Both the position numbers and the translations under genes were made by a program. A DNA stretch of 64,000 nt, taken from NCBI GenBank assembly GCA_029259915.1, contig JAJDED010000007.1:1-64000 (forward strand), read 5' to 3'. Source of the stretch: Planctomycetota bacterium (GTDB lineage Bacteria > Planctomycetota > Planctomycetia > Pirellulales > Lacipirellulaceae). Below the pieces are notes generated by a model. That model was not told the DNA's origin. It searched no databases and saw only the letters and a program-made list of their open reading frames with translations. Shown here piece by piece: positions 26,658-35,590 of the stretch; within the stretch, counting starts at the first letter, position 1; each line of letters begins with the position of its first letter.

Positions 26658-27833
26658 ATGACGGATCTGGAAAAACATGTTCGCCAGGTGGCCGTGCTCG
26701 TTGAAACCGAGGATAGCTGGGGCTGCAGTGTTATCCGTGGTATTGCGGACTACTCTCAGGACCATGGTCATTGGAACCTGTTGATCGATCCCCGCGACCA
26801 TGAGCAACGATCGGCCCTACCCGATTTATGGACAGGAGACGGTATTATTGCTCGGATTGGCAGCCGAATGCAGCTCGATCAGATTCGCGATCGCTCGGTT
26901 CCCACGGTGAACGTCGACACAATCTTTGAAGGCTTGGATGGCATTTATGACGTGATTACTGACGATGCCGAGCGGGCTGAGATTGCGCTTGCGCATTTAC
27001 GCGATCGGGGGTTCGAACAATTTGCATTTTTTGCTCCCCCCAGTCGTCAGTATTCTCCAAAACGGGGACGTGCTTTTACCACCGCAGTTCGACAGGCAGG
27101 TTTTGATTGTCGAGAGTACAAACCTGGATACCGCGTCGGACGAAAGATTGGCTGGGAAGAGCAGCAACGCCGTGTCAACCGTTGGTTGTTGTCGCTTCCT
27201 CGTCCTGTGGCCGTGTTTACGGTCGACGCCCATCGGGGCAGGCAGTTGGCGGAGATTTGCTATCTCAGTGGGATACGTGTTCCCGACGAGGTGGCAATTT
27301 TGGCGGGCGACACAGACGAATTGATGTGCGATGTTTGCACTCCACCACTATCGAGTGTTGCGGTAGCTGGCCGGCGGATCGGGTACGAAGCCGCGACATT
27401 GCTTGCAGGAATGATGCAAGGCGAAACGCCTCCCCACGAGCCTTATATGGTCCCTCCCCAGGGGATTGTAAGCCGGCAGTCGACCGACATCTTGGCAATT
27501 GACGACGATATGGTTGTCCGCGCATTGCGTTTTATTCAGGCACACGCTTTTCACGATATTGCGGTCAAGGATATCTTGCGTGAAGTGCCCGTTTCGCGAC
27601 GCAGTTTGGAAATTCAGTTCCAACACTATTTAGGTCGCTCTCCGGCCGAAGAGATCCGCCGCGTTCGTTTAGAAAAAGGCCAAGAACTCCTGGCGCGCTC
27701 CGAAATGTCGATAGGCGAAATCGCATTGGCTTGTGGATTTGCCAACGCGACTCGATTCGGCGTGGCTTTCCGCAAACGATTCGGTTTAACTCCGCTGGCT
27801 TACCGCAAGCAGCTAGTGCGATCGACTCTCTAG
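26658..27833 (+). CDS. XylR-type transcriptional regulator (LacI-like sensor + AraC HTH)
   Basis: 391 residues. The N-terminal two thirds follow a periplasmic-binding-protein/LacI-like sugar sensor (QVAVLVETEDSWGCSVIRGI ... VAVFTVDAHRGRQLAEICYL ... VPDEVAILAGDTDELMCDV), and the last ~105 residues form an AraC double helix-turn-helix (VKDILREVPVSRRSLEIQFQ, then IGEIALACGFANATRFGVAF and KRFGLTPLAYRK). This order is that of the XylR regulators, which bind direct repeats and are usually activators responding to a sugar. It sits in the middle of the murein genes beside anmK, so an amino sugar or anhydro sugar is the likely signal. A repeat TTGCGCA-N14-TTGCGCA starts 15 bases after its stop and recurs across the locus; I infer it is the operator. 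Confidence 0.88.
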   Translation: MTDLEKHVRQVAVLVETEDSWGCSVIRGIADYSQDHGHWNLLIDPRDHEQRSALPDLWTGDGIIARIGSRMQLDQIRDRSVPTVNVDTIFEGLDGIYDVITDDAERAEIALAHLRDRGFEQFAFFAPPSRQYSPKRGRAFTTAVRQAGFDCREYKPGYRVGRKIGWEEQQRRVNRWLLSLPRPVAVFTVDAHRGRQLAEICYLSGIRVPDEVAILAGDTDELMCDVCTPPLSSVAVAGRRIGYEAATLLAGMMQGETPPHEPYMVPPQGIVSRQSTDILAIDDDMVVRALRFIQAHAFHDIAVKDILREVPVSRRSLEIQFQHYLGRSPAEEIRRVRLEKGQELLARSEMSIGEIALACGFANATRFGVAFRKRFGLTPLAYRKQLVRSTL

Positions 27834-27847
27834 AACGGGTTCTAGGA

Positions 27848-27875
27848 TTGCGCAACTTAGAGAAAGAATTGCGCA
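27848..27875 (+). promoter_or_regulatory. putative regulator site, perfect TTGCGCA-N14-TTGCGCA
   Basis: Two identical TTGCGCA copies at 27848-27854 and 27869-27875, 21 bases apart, lie between the regulator and the PEP-CTERM gene at 28029 (154 bases upstream). Confidence 0.65.
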
Positions 27876-28028
27876 CTTATTGTTTCGTTGGTTTCCTCCT
27901 CTGCGTTACTATCAGGGCTGGGGCAGCATTTGTTTTTCTACTGCTTTGGGCATGTGTAAATCTAACACGATTTCGGGCCGCTTCTTGAGAACATAAGGCT
28001 CGTATTTTCGAAAGAGGGAGGAACGATC

Positions 28029-29084
28029 ATGACATTCCGTACGATCTTAGCCACCTTGCTGCTTCTAGCATTTGCCGCGCCGCTCAGCGCTGTAGATGTG
28101 GATGTGGTGATTGACGATTTCGAGTCGTATGCAACGGACGGTGCATTACAGGCCGCTTGGGTTTCATCGACCGCCTCAACCACCAGTACCTTCCGTACTA
28201 CCGACAACGTCGTTTTTGGTCCAAACATCACCGGTCAGGCGGCCGTGTTCGACGGAACGATTGGTATAGGAGCGGGCAGTGTGAATCAATGGTCCACGCC
28301 ATTTGCCATTGCTCCCTCGGCAACTCAAAATGTAGAACTCTCAGTCGATCTTGGTCACGAAGCGCTGACTTCGAATAAAAAACTTTCGTTAGGCCTTCGA
28401 TCCAGTGCTGGGGCAAATATCATTGAATTAGGATTTTGGAACCAGTTTCTTCCAGGTCCCAATGGCGAATTCTTTCAGTTCGCACACAGGGCTATACTCT
28501 TACCAGGCGGGGACAACTGGCAGCCTTTTGGTCTCTCGCCGAGTTTAGACCAAATTTTCGAAGTGGCCAACCCATCGTTCCATCGCTTCAAAGCAATTAT
28601 CAGCCAGACCGATATTACCTTTACACTGGATCTGTTTGCCGACGGGATAAACAACGCGCCTTCCGCTGGACCCGCGGACTTCGACGGAAGTGGCGAAGTC
28701 GATGGAGAAGATTTCCTCATCTGGCAGCGAAATGTTGGCATCGGAACGTTGCCTTCCCAGGGGGATGCTAACGGCGATACCGTTGTCAACGCCGCCGACT
28801 TGGCCATCTGGGAAACCGATTATGGCATGACCGCCACGCCAGGTCCTGGTGTTGATGCCATAGATGTCGTTCCCGCTGCGGTTACTGCCGCAGGTTTTGA
28901 CGACTTGCGTTTTGGCATCCCTTCGGCAGCAGGTTCGTCGGCCGACCCGTTTCTGGGTGTCGACAACGTATCGCTCAGACTGGTGGACATTCCGCCGCCG
29001 ATCGGAGCTGTTCCTGAACCGACTTCAGCGGCACTGGTCTTGAGCGCGTTGGCAGGGTTGGCTTTGGCGGCGCGTCGTCGTTAA
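28029..29084 (+). CDS. PEP-CTERM protein with dockerin-like repeat
   Basis: Exported protein with a clear signal peptide (MTFRTILATLLLLAFAAPLSA), a beta-rich region of unknown function (~25-215), a dockerin-like double calcium loop (DFDGSGEVDGEDFLIWQRN ... DANGDTVVNAADLAIWETDY, about 217-270) and a C-terminal PEP-CTERM anchor (VPEPTSAALVLSALAGLALA, then basic residues). GAGGGAGGAAC just before ATG 28029 is a good ribosome site. The middle looks like a carbohydrate- or surface-binding jelly roll, but I cannot assign a family. It stands in front of the SpoIID-type gene, probably in the same transcript, and behind a perfect copy of the shared operator. Confidence 0.75.
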   Translation: MTFRTILATLLLLAFAAPLSAVDVDVVIDDFESYATDGALQAAWVSSTASTTSTFRTTDNVVFGPNITGQAAVFDGTIGIGAGSVNQWSTPFAIAPSATQNVELSVDLGHEALTSNKKLSLGLRSSAGANIIELGFWNQFLPGPNGEFFQFAHRAILLPGGDNWQPFGLSPSLDQIFEVANPSFHRFKAIISQTDITFTLDLFADGINNAPSAGPADFDGSGEVDGEDFLIWQRNVGIGTLPSQGDANGDTVVNAADLAIWETDYGMTATPGPGVDAIDVVPAAVTAAGFDDLRFGIPSAAGSSADPFLGVDNVSLRLVDIPPPIGAVPEPTSAALVLSALAGLALAARRR

Positions 29085-29191
29085 TCGCTGCGATTTCCAA
29101 GAGATTGATTTGGGGATTAGTATTTGTGCCCGCTTCGCGGTTTGGGGCAGCCGCGAGGCGGGTTTTCTCAGCTTCGATCATAGGAGCTAGG

Positions 29192-30787
29192 ATGAAGAGG
29201 TTTCTTTTTGCGCGTATTTGTTGCGCTGCTGCCGTGATCCATGGCTATCCAGCGTTGGCCCAATTTGCTGCCTTGCCCAATATCAACGTAACCGCCTCCG
29301 GGCTCGTGCCCACCGAGTCGGACTACGTGCCGAATGTGGTACTGTGCGAAAACGGTCAGGCAAGCTTCGAAGCGCTGAAGGCACAGGCCGTTGCCGCGCG
29401 AACGTTCGCTTATTACAAAATCAACCTTCAGGGATTCATCAACGACGGCACGGGGGACCAAGTCTATAGTTGTGCCGGCAGCCCCGGCGCGATTCACCAT
29501 GCCGCCGCGCAAGCCACGGAAGGCGAAATTCTCTATGTCCGCGACACCATTGGCGTGCAATCCGACGTACTGATCGCCTCGTTTTATGTGGCAGGCGCGA
29601 TTCCTAGCGGACCGTTCAATATTAACAGCCCCGGTGTGATCGTCGATCCGGGCGATCCCGATCCGACCAATACGGAACAGTGGGTGACCTACACCTATGC
29701 CAACGGCTTGACTGGCGGTTTTAACACGGGTTCGCCACTTGGTTTTCAGGGAACGCCGACCAATCCGAATTGGCCCAATCGCGGAGCAAAGAGTCAGAAT
29801 GGTGCCGACTATCTTTCCGACAACAGCGTTCCTTACCTCGATATTTTGAAATACTACTACGGTGCCGACATCCAGCTCCGCACCGCGGCGACTGCCGGCA
29901 CCGGGGTGCAATTCGGATTAAAAACTCTTGTCGACTTCGACGACTACACGGGGAATACCGATCCCACGATTTCCGGTCACGAGGGAACGTTTCATCGTTC
30001 GCCCACGTTCTCCGGAAGCACCACGGCCAACGTCGCCGGTTCGACCGCCGACCGGTCCAGCGCTGAGGCACACAGTGGTACCCATTCACAGTTGATCGAC
30101 ATCACTTACGACGAATTGTCGGGGACCGACTTCTTCGTCAGGCATATCTCGGGTGCTCGATATGGTTTTCTTGACGGCGGGACCAACGCAGCTTCGCGCA
30201 CCGACAATGTGCAGGTGGAATCGATCGGCTCGATTGGTTTTTGGCTGAAGACCAGCGCTCCCGGCATCCAAGCAAGTATCGCTCTGGACGATCCCACCAC
30301 GGGCGATCGTGGCGTGCTGAAAAACATAATTGCCGACAACCAATGGCATAAGTACGAATGGTTTCTTGAAGAAGCTAGCGAGTGGGAAGCCTGGATCGCG
30401 GCGGGCAACGGCGTGGTTGACGGCGACCGAATCACCATCGATTCCATTCAGTTTGTCGGCGCGGCCGATGCGCAGATTTTCCTAGACGATGTCTTCTGGG
30501 ATCCCCAGGCGGTGTTTGCGCCACTGATTCCTGGTGATTTCGATGGAGATGGCGACGTCGACAGCGCCGATTTGACTCTGTGGCAAACATCGTACGGCAC
30601 CGGGGCGGGGGCTGATGCTGACGACGATGGTGACACCGATGGAAACGACTTCCTCATCTGGCAACAAAATGAGGGAACGGGTGTGGGCCCCATCACGTCA
30701 ATCCCTGAGCCTGCTGCTTGTTCGATGATACTGCTGGCTGTGGGAGCTTCACTTACTTTGTTCCACCGTCGCGGATTGCAAAGGTAG
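29192..30787 (+). CDS. secreted SpoIID-domain protein (peptidoglycan transglycosylase-like) with dockerin and PEP-CTERM
   Basis: ATG 29192 has AGGAGCTAGG in front and opens a signal peptide (MKRFLFARICCAAAVIHGYP, ALA-Q). Residues ~30-235 match the SpoIID/LytB domain: YVPNVVLCENGQASFEALKA followed by QAVAARTFAYYK, where E53 aligns with the catalytic Glu of SpoIID. SpoIID cuts glycan strands lacking stem peptides and leaves anhydro-MurNAc ends, which AnmK here could then use. After it come a beta-rich domain (~240-440), a dockerin-like pair (GDFDGDGDVDSADLTLWQTS, DDDGDTDGNDFLIWQQN) and a PEP-CTERM tail. In spore formers the domain works in engulfment; as a secreted anchored protein here a scavenging role is inferred. 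531 residues. Confidence 0.78.
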   Translation: MKRFLFARICCAAAVIHGYPALAQFAALPNINVTASGLVPTESDYVPNVVLCENGQASFEALKAQAVAARTFAYYKINLQGFINDGTGDQVYSCAGSPGAIHHAAAQATEGEILYVRDTIGVQSDVLIASFYVAGAIPSGPFNINSPGVIVDPGDPDPTNTEQWVTYTYANGLTGGFNTGSPLGFQGTPTNPNWPNRGAKSQNGADYLSDNSVPYLDILKYYYGADIQLRTAATAGTGVQFGLKTLVDFDDYTGNTDPTISGHEGTFHRSPTFSGSTTANVAGSTADRSSAEAHSGTHSQLIDITYDELSGTDFFVRHISGARYGFLDGGTNAASRTDNVQVESIGSIGFWLKTSAPGIQASIALDDPTTGDRGVLKNIIADNQWHKYEWFLEEASEWEAWIAAGNGVVDGDRITIDSIQFVGAADAQIFLDDVFWDPQAVFAPLIPGDFDGDGDVDSADLTLWQTSYGTGAGADADDDGDTDGNDFLIWQQNEGTGVGPITSIPEPAACSMILLAVGASLTLFHRRGLQR

Positions 30788-30815
30788 GTTGGGGGGTAGG
30801 AGTATGGAAATTGTA

Positions 30816-30853
30816 TTGCGCAAACATGCGCAACCGCGAGAACCCTTTGCGCA
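30816..30853 (+). promoter_or_regulatory. putative regulator site with three half-sites
   Basis: ATGCGCA (30826-30832) and TTGCGCA (30847-30853) are 21 bases apart, and an extra TTGCGCA lies ten bases earlier (30816-30822). 118 bases before the DUF1559 gene at 30971. Confidence 0.6.
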
Positions 30854-30970
30854 TGGCTCTATTGGACCGATTGTTGTCGACATCTAAAATAAAAGAACAG
30901 CAGGATGGGCATCTTCTTTCGGCGATCGACTTAGGCGTAGTTGGTATCAAGCGATCCAAAGAGTCACGCT

Positions 30971-32071
30971 ATGAAATACTGTCGAACCAAAAATCTGCAA
31001 CGTAAAGCGCTACGTCTGAAAACCATTGCCGGCTTTACGCTTGTAGAACTCCTGGTGGTGATCGCCATTATCGGTGTGCTCGTGGCGCTGCTGCTGCCTG
31101 CCGTACAGGCTGCCCGTGAATCGGCTCGACGGATGAGTTGCGCCAACAATCTCAGGCAGATCGGCCTGGCGTGCCTCAATTATGAATCGGCACGTGGCCA
31201 GTTTCCCATGGGATCGACGATTCCAGGACCTTATTCTACCGGACGCAGCAGGAACGGCCTTAGTTGGCTAGTGACAGTTCTTCCCTACATCGAGCAGGCA
31301 TCGACTGGCGATGAGATTGATCGATTGATTGACGACTTTCGACAGAAAAACAATGGCGCAGATCCCGATGTCGGTTACACGAATATTTTTAATGACTTGA
31401 ACAGTCTGGCAGCTGAGTTCTACCAATGCCCAAGCGATGACCCGAACGAATTGAAAGATAAATTTAATAAAGACTTGGCAGCAAGTAGCTATGTTGGGAT
31501 CGCTGGTTCTGGCGCCAGCCGGGCTCCCGACAGTTTACTCGCTTCGCAATCTCTCTATCAATTTTACGGTAGTCCGTCAGATTCTAGCGGGGCCATAAAT
31601 TACGATGGAATTTTCTACATGGGAAGTAAAACTATGCCCCGTGAAATCGCCGATGGCAGCAGTAAGACAATGCTTGCCGGCGAACGCTGGTATAGCCTTA
31701 GAGCATGGACCATCGGCGGTTATTGGACGGCTGGTATCGGTTCAGGATTCAATAAGTCCGTGCCCGACGGTCCCTGGTTTGGACAGTATGGGTTTGGCTT
31801 CAAGAATATCGATCGACGTTACCCGATCAACGCCCCTTTGGATCAGGTTGGCTATTACACTCTCCACCGCAATGGGGAAGATCGGCCTGATATGCCCCAA
31901 GGTGCTTCACAGGACATGGGTACCAACGATCTGTTGTTCGGCAGCTTCCATCCGGGGGGAGCAAACTTCGTTTACGCCGATGGCAGTGGGCATTTTCTTC
32001 CCGACTCGATCGATCTTGAAGTATACGAAGCACTTGCGTCTAAGAATGGCGAGGAAGTGGTGAACCCGTAA
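30971..32071 (+). CDS. DUF1559 pseudopilin-like protein
   Basis: Planctomycete DUF1559 protein: short basic leader, then [20 protein letters not shown], the type IV pilin/pseudopilin cleavage and methylation segment (cut after G), then a C-terminal globular region with the family's H-x9-DG motif (FHPGGANFVYADGSGHFLP). It would be processed by a prepilin peptidase and assembled in or on the envelope; the function of these abundant proteins is not established. ATG 30971 is chosen (frame open to TTG 30941). 366 residues. Stands alone behind an operator-like repeat, between SpoIID-type and PEP-CTERM genes. Confidence 0.88.
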   Translation: MKYCRTKNLQRKALRLKTIAGFTLVELLVVIAIIGVLVALLLPAVQAARESARRMSCANNLRQIGLACLNYESARGQFPMGSTIPGPYSTGRSRNGLSWLVTVLPYIEQASTGDEIDRLIDDFRQKNNGADPDVGYTNIFNDLNSLAAEFYQCPSDDPNELKDKFNKDLAASSYVGIAGSGASRAPDSLLASQSLYQFYGSPSDSSGAINYDGIFYMGSKTMPREIADGSSKTMLAGERWYSLRAWTIGGYWTAGIGSGFNKSVPDGPWFGQYGFGFKNIDRRYPINAPLDQVGYYTLHRNGEDRPDMPQGASQDMGTNDLLFGSFHPGGANFVYADGSGHFLPDSIDLEVYEALASKNGEEVVNP

Positions 32072-32146
32072 TGGGATCGAAGTTTATTCCCCTTTTGGAA
32101 TTCCAGGGTGTCCGTTATTGGGTCAGCAGAAAAGAGAATCGTTAGA

Positions 32147-32174
32147 ATGCGCAAACTAGACAAACTTCTGCGCA
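32147..32174 (+). promoter_or_regulatory. putative regulator site, ATGCGCA-N14-CTGCGCA
   Basis: Direct repeat with 21-base period (32147-32153 and 32168-32174), 126 bases before the PEP-CTERM gene at 32300. Confidence 0.6.
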
Positions 32175-32299
32175 GATTTCGTTGCCATTTTCTAGGGGGA
32201 GAACTATCCTGAACGAAGGTTACGAATATTCGCGCCGCAGTGTGCGATCATCTTCTCTTTTGATGGTACGAATTTATTTCTAAAGGGGGACTCGTTCTA

Positions 32300-32995
32300 A
32301 TGAAGAAATTCTTGAGTTTGTTGAGCTTAGTGCTCTGCTTGTCTTTGGCCACTAGTACCGCATTTGCGTTGTCGATAACGACCATCGACGATTTCTCTGG
32401 TGGCGTTGTCGCTGTGAACCATCCAGAGGGAGCCGGTGTATCTTCCACTTGGTACGACATCACGAACGACGCGTTTGGCACGCCCTCGGACGGTGGGGGT
32501 TTCCTCTCTGTTGCCGATGGTGGTTTCACCAATGGCGTTTATGCGATTTACAGTGGTATTGTTCCTGCTGCCGGAACGTACAAGGTAACGGCCGATATTG
32601 CCATCAACAGCACGGCTACCTCGGGCATCACGCTGTATCAGATTGGCGCGGTTGTGAACGGCGTTCATCGCGGTCTCAATCCTTCTGATCTTGCTGTTCT
32701 TGTTGACGCAGCCGCTGGTACTGGTATTGGCAGCCTAGCGACCACAGCAGGTGTTGCGGTTCCTTCCACACTTGTCGAGACGTCAACTTTTACGGCAGGT
32801 GCTGGCGATAATGTTTTGATTGCTTTGGGGACCAATTTGGAGGGACCCGACTACGACGCTAATTCCGGTTTCTGGAATAGCTCGACGATTAGCGTTGACA
32901 ACATTACGCTGGTTGAGATTCCTGAGCCTGCTAGTTTGATCCTCGTCGGACTCGCAGGATTGGCAATGGTTGCAACAACCAGATTTCGTATTTAG
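32300..32995 (+). CDS. PEP-CTERM exported protein, 231 aa
   Basis: Signal peptide MKKFLSLLSLVLCLSLATST-AFA, then a single beta-sandwich-like domain (~25-205) starting LSITTIDDFSGGVVAVNHPE and rich in Thr, Gly and Val, then a PEP-CTERM anchor (IPEPASLILVGLAGLAMVAT, basic end). No dockerin repeat. AAGGGGGA lies before the ATG. The domain is unassigned; such proteins often bind polysaccharide or sit on the surface. It follows an operator-like repeat and is closed by a strong terminator at 33110. Confidence 0.72.
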   Translation: MKKFLSLLSLVLCLSLATSTAFALSITTIDDFSGGVVAVNHPEGAGVSSTWYDITNDAFGTPSDGGGFLSVADGGFTNGVYAIYSGIVPAAGTYKVTADIAINSTATSGITLYQIGAVVNGVHRGLNPSDLAVLVDAAAGTGIGSLATTAGVAVPSTLVETSTFTAGAGDNVLIALGTNLEGPDYDANSGFWNSSTISVDNITLVEIPEPASLILVGLAGLAMVATTRFRI

Positions 32996-33109
32996 AGTGG
33001 ACTCTCTAAATAGTGTGGCAGTGTTTCCACGAAAAAAGAATTGAGGAAACAGCTTCGATCTTCAGGGGGGGAGTGCATTGTGCACTTGTTAAGAGATCGG
33101 GCGTTGCCG

Positions 33110-33148
33110 AAAGCCGTGTCGGTGGTCTTCACCGGCACGGCTTTTTTT
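33110..33148 (+). terminator. rho-independent terminator
   Basis: Stem AAAGCCGTGTCGGT / ACCGGCACGGCTTT (14 pairs with one G-U) and a seven-base loop, followed by a run of T (CTTTTTTTGC). It ends the transcript of the PEP-CTERM gene at 32300 on the plus strand. Confidence 0.85.
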
Positions 33149-33192
33149 GCGCTCTGCATCAGAGTAACAAGTGACCTGCAACGGTCACAAGA

Positions 33193-35292
33193 TTATATTC
33201 GCACCCGGCAAAGAATCAGCAGGGACAAACCCGATGCAAAGAGGGCGAGTCCACCCGGCTCGGGCACCGCTTGGGAAGTGGCGAGGGGACCCGGCCCAGT
33301 GAAGTTTTGCTGCCAGATGAGGAAGTCGTTGCCGTCGCTGTCGCCATCCCCGTCGGCATCGGAGCCAGCGTTGGCTGCGTAATCGGTTTGCCATTTGGAT
33401 AGGTCGGCGTTGTCGACGTCGCCATCGCCGTCGAAATCGCCAGGAATCGGGGCAACGAGTGTCGAAACTTGCAGCAGCCCGGTGCCGGTAAGCAGAGGGC
33501 TAGTAAATTGAGCGCCCGAACCCACCGCGCCCCAGGTGCCAGCCGTCTGCGAAACGCCGTCGAAGAATAGCGAGTCGACGACGTCCGGGCCACCGCCGAA
33601 ATTCAAATCGAGCGTTGCGCCGGTCGACAGAAACAGATCTGCCGCGTCGGCAAGGAAGGAACTGTCGATACTCAAGGTTCCATCCAAGACCGTGGTATCG
33701 CCGGTGTAGGAATTTGCTCCACCGAGTGCAAGCGTACCTGCGCCATCTTTGGTCAATGCCCCGTTGACGATGGGCACGTTGACCGAAAGATCGACTGCCG
33801 CTGCGCCATCGGAAACTTGCCACGCGCGGTTTGCCCCGCCCAAATCGATCAGGCCGGAACTCCCCCCGCCGGCGCCGTTGACAATCGAGGCGGCCGCATC
33901 ATTAAGCGGGCTGAAGCTTACATCGCCAATCATGCCAATTTCAGCTGGTGTTGTGGCGTGGGGCATCAAATGGATGGTGTCGAACGTGAGCGTTCCGCCA
34001 CCGAGCGAGAAAGTCTGCGCGGCGTCGACTTGGAGCGTGTGAACACTCAGGCTGCCCCCGCTGAGCGTAACTGGCCCTGAAAACTGGGCCGAGATGGGTG
34101 TGGAATCTGCCGAAGGAACGTAATTGATGGTGAGTGATCCGCCGGTGATGTTTAGTGTTTCGCGTACTTCAAGTTTGCGAATATCATGCGTGCCGGTAGC
34201 AAGCGTGACCGTCACACTACCAGTCGGCCGATCCAGGACAACCGTGTCGTCGGAACCAGGTAGTCGAACGCTTGGCAGCGTCAAGAACCCGGAGCGAGGC
34301 AGCTGTCCTGGACCTTGCACCGGCGCGATTGGTGCCTGACCGCTGTTCCAGTTGGTGAGTGTTGACCACTGACCGTTGGAACCGGTTGTCCATATAGCAG
34401 GAACAAGGTGATCTTTTAGAAACTCCATTCCGCCCTGCGCCACGTTGACGTCGATGTTGCTATTGCCGTTATTAAATCCGCTCAGCCGTGCGGTACTGGC
34501 GTACTGCCAGAAACTCCAGGGGTGTGTCGGATTGGGTGGGTCGTCCCATGGGCCGTAGACCCACGAGATGCTAGTTCCAGGGTGTTCGTTTTGAACGTCG
34601 ATGGAATCGGGATCGGATTGGTTTGGCCAGCGGGCGCTCCATAGCGTAGGGAAGGCGGCCACAACTTGATCTTGTAACGCGGCCGAAGCACCTCCCAGGA
34701 CGAAGTTGGCGTAATTGCCATTCACGTAGATGGCTGGCCGAATACCCATCACTTCGTGAATGCGATCAGAAAAGTCGATGGAGAATTGAGCCAACTCATC
34801 GTCGGTCCGTTCAAGTTCGCCATCTTCAAGGTCGAACACAGGCTGCAGATAGCCCGGCCGCATCCAGGCGCCAGCCATTGCAATAAAGTGGTCGGCCTCG
34901 TCGGTACCAGTATTGGCGATGCCGCCAGAGTTCTGTGTGCTGGCGATAATGTCGGGTCGGGAGTAATGATACGGCCCGGCAAGCATCCCGGCGCTGGTCG
35001 CGCGCGTGATGTTTTGCATGAAGTTGGGATCATCGTATCGCTGGGAGAGATTAAAAAATGTGTTGTCGTTCGAAGGGTAACCACCCTGTCGGTGGTCCTC
35101 GCCAGTGGTGCCGCCGCGGCTTGAGCGGATGAAAGCGAAGTCGCGATTGTTGACGTTGTGGAGATCGCTCCAGGTGGTCGGTAACATGGTGCCTTGCCAC
35201 CTCGAGACGTCGATCCCCAACACGCGCTGTTGGGCCTCCGCAGGACTAGCCATTAACAAAGACAAGAGGATTAAAGGAACAAGCTTGTGCAT
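33193..35292 (-). CDS. secreted GH25 muramidase with autotransporter-like repeat, dockerin and PEP-CTERM
   Basis: ATG 35292 with GAGG five bases ahead; a GTG at 35301 is possible. After the signal peptide (MHKLVPLILLSLLMASPAEA) comes a GH25 lysozyme domain: VLGIDVSRWQG (D28), FAFIRSSRGG, GPYHYSRPD and VFDLEDGE with the catalytic D154/E156 pair, to about residue 290. GH25 enzymes cut the MurNAc-GlcNAc bond. A long beta-rich region follows with a passenger-type repeat (LTKDGAGTLALGGANSYTGD), then dockerin-like loops (GDFDGDGDVDNADLSKWQTD, ADGDGDSDGNDFLIWQQN) and a PEP-CTERM tail (VPEPGGLALFASGLSLLILC). It is likely surface-anchored and attacks foreign murein. 699 residues. Divergent from the DUF1559-GHL10-AmpG operon with a shared operator-like repeat. 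Confidence 0.87.
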   Translation of the reverse strand: MHKLVPLILLSLLMASPAEAQQRVLGIDVSRWQGTMLPTTWSDLHNVNNRDFAFIRSSRGGTTGEDHRQGGYPSNDNTFFNLSQRYDDPNFMQNITRATSAGMLAGPYHYSRPDIIASTQNSGGIANTGTDEADHFIAMAGAWMRPGYLQPVFDLEDGELERTDDELAQFSIDFSDRIHEVMGIRPAIYVNGNYANFVLGGASAALQDQVVAAFPTLWSARWPNQSDPDSIDVQNEHPGTSISWVYGPWDDPPNPTHPWSFWQYASTARLSGFNNGNSNIDVNVAQGGMEFLKDHLVPAIWTTGSNGQWSTLTNWNSGQAPIAPVQGPGQLPRSGFLTLPSVRLPGSDDTVVLDRPTGSVTVTLATGTHDIRKLEVRETLNITGGSLTINYVPSADSTPISAQFSGPVTLSGGSLSVHTLQVDAAQTFSLGGGTLTFDTIHLMPHATTPAEIGMIGDVSFSPLNDAAASIVNGAGGGSSGLIDLGGANRAWQVSDGAAAVDLSVNVPIVNGALTKDGAGTLALGGANSYTGDTTVLDGTLSIDSSFLADAADLFLSTGATLDLNFGGGPDVVDSLFFDGVSQTAGTWGAVGSGAQFTSPLLTGTGLLQVSTLVAPIPGDFDGDGDVDNADLSKWQTDYAANAGSDADGDGDSDGNDFLIWQQNFTGPGPLATSQAVPEPGGLALFASGLSLLILCRVRI

Positions 35293-35457
35293 CGGCCTCA
35301 CCTAAAGCGGGCATTTGTGAGATCAAACTTCTGTTGTAAGTATAAGGTGAACGCGTCTGCCGGCCAATGTTTCTGCGGTCTAAGTGGGTAAGTTGTTTGC
35401 TCATTTTTCCACAAATAATTCGATTCCGATCCTAGCGCACGAACTAGAGGCAGAGAG

Positions 35458-35485
35458 ATTCGCAAAAGCGCGAAGCGGATGCGCA
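35458..35485 (+). promoter_or_regulatory. putative regulator site, GH25 / DUF1559 divergent gap
   Basis: ATTCGCA (35458-35464) and ATGCGCA (35479-35485), 21 bases apart, about 106 bases before the DUF1559 gene and 166 before the GH25 gene on the other strand. Confidence 0.5.
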
Positions 35486-35590
35486 CCAACGAGGTACTGG
35501 GATGTCTTCACGGTTGATGGTACGGGAGACTCCCGTAAAATGTAGATAGATTAAGTCTCTCTAACGAAGTATGTCGAGCGTGTGAGCCAA

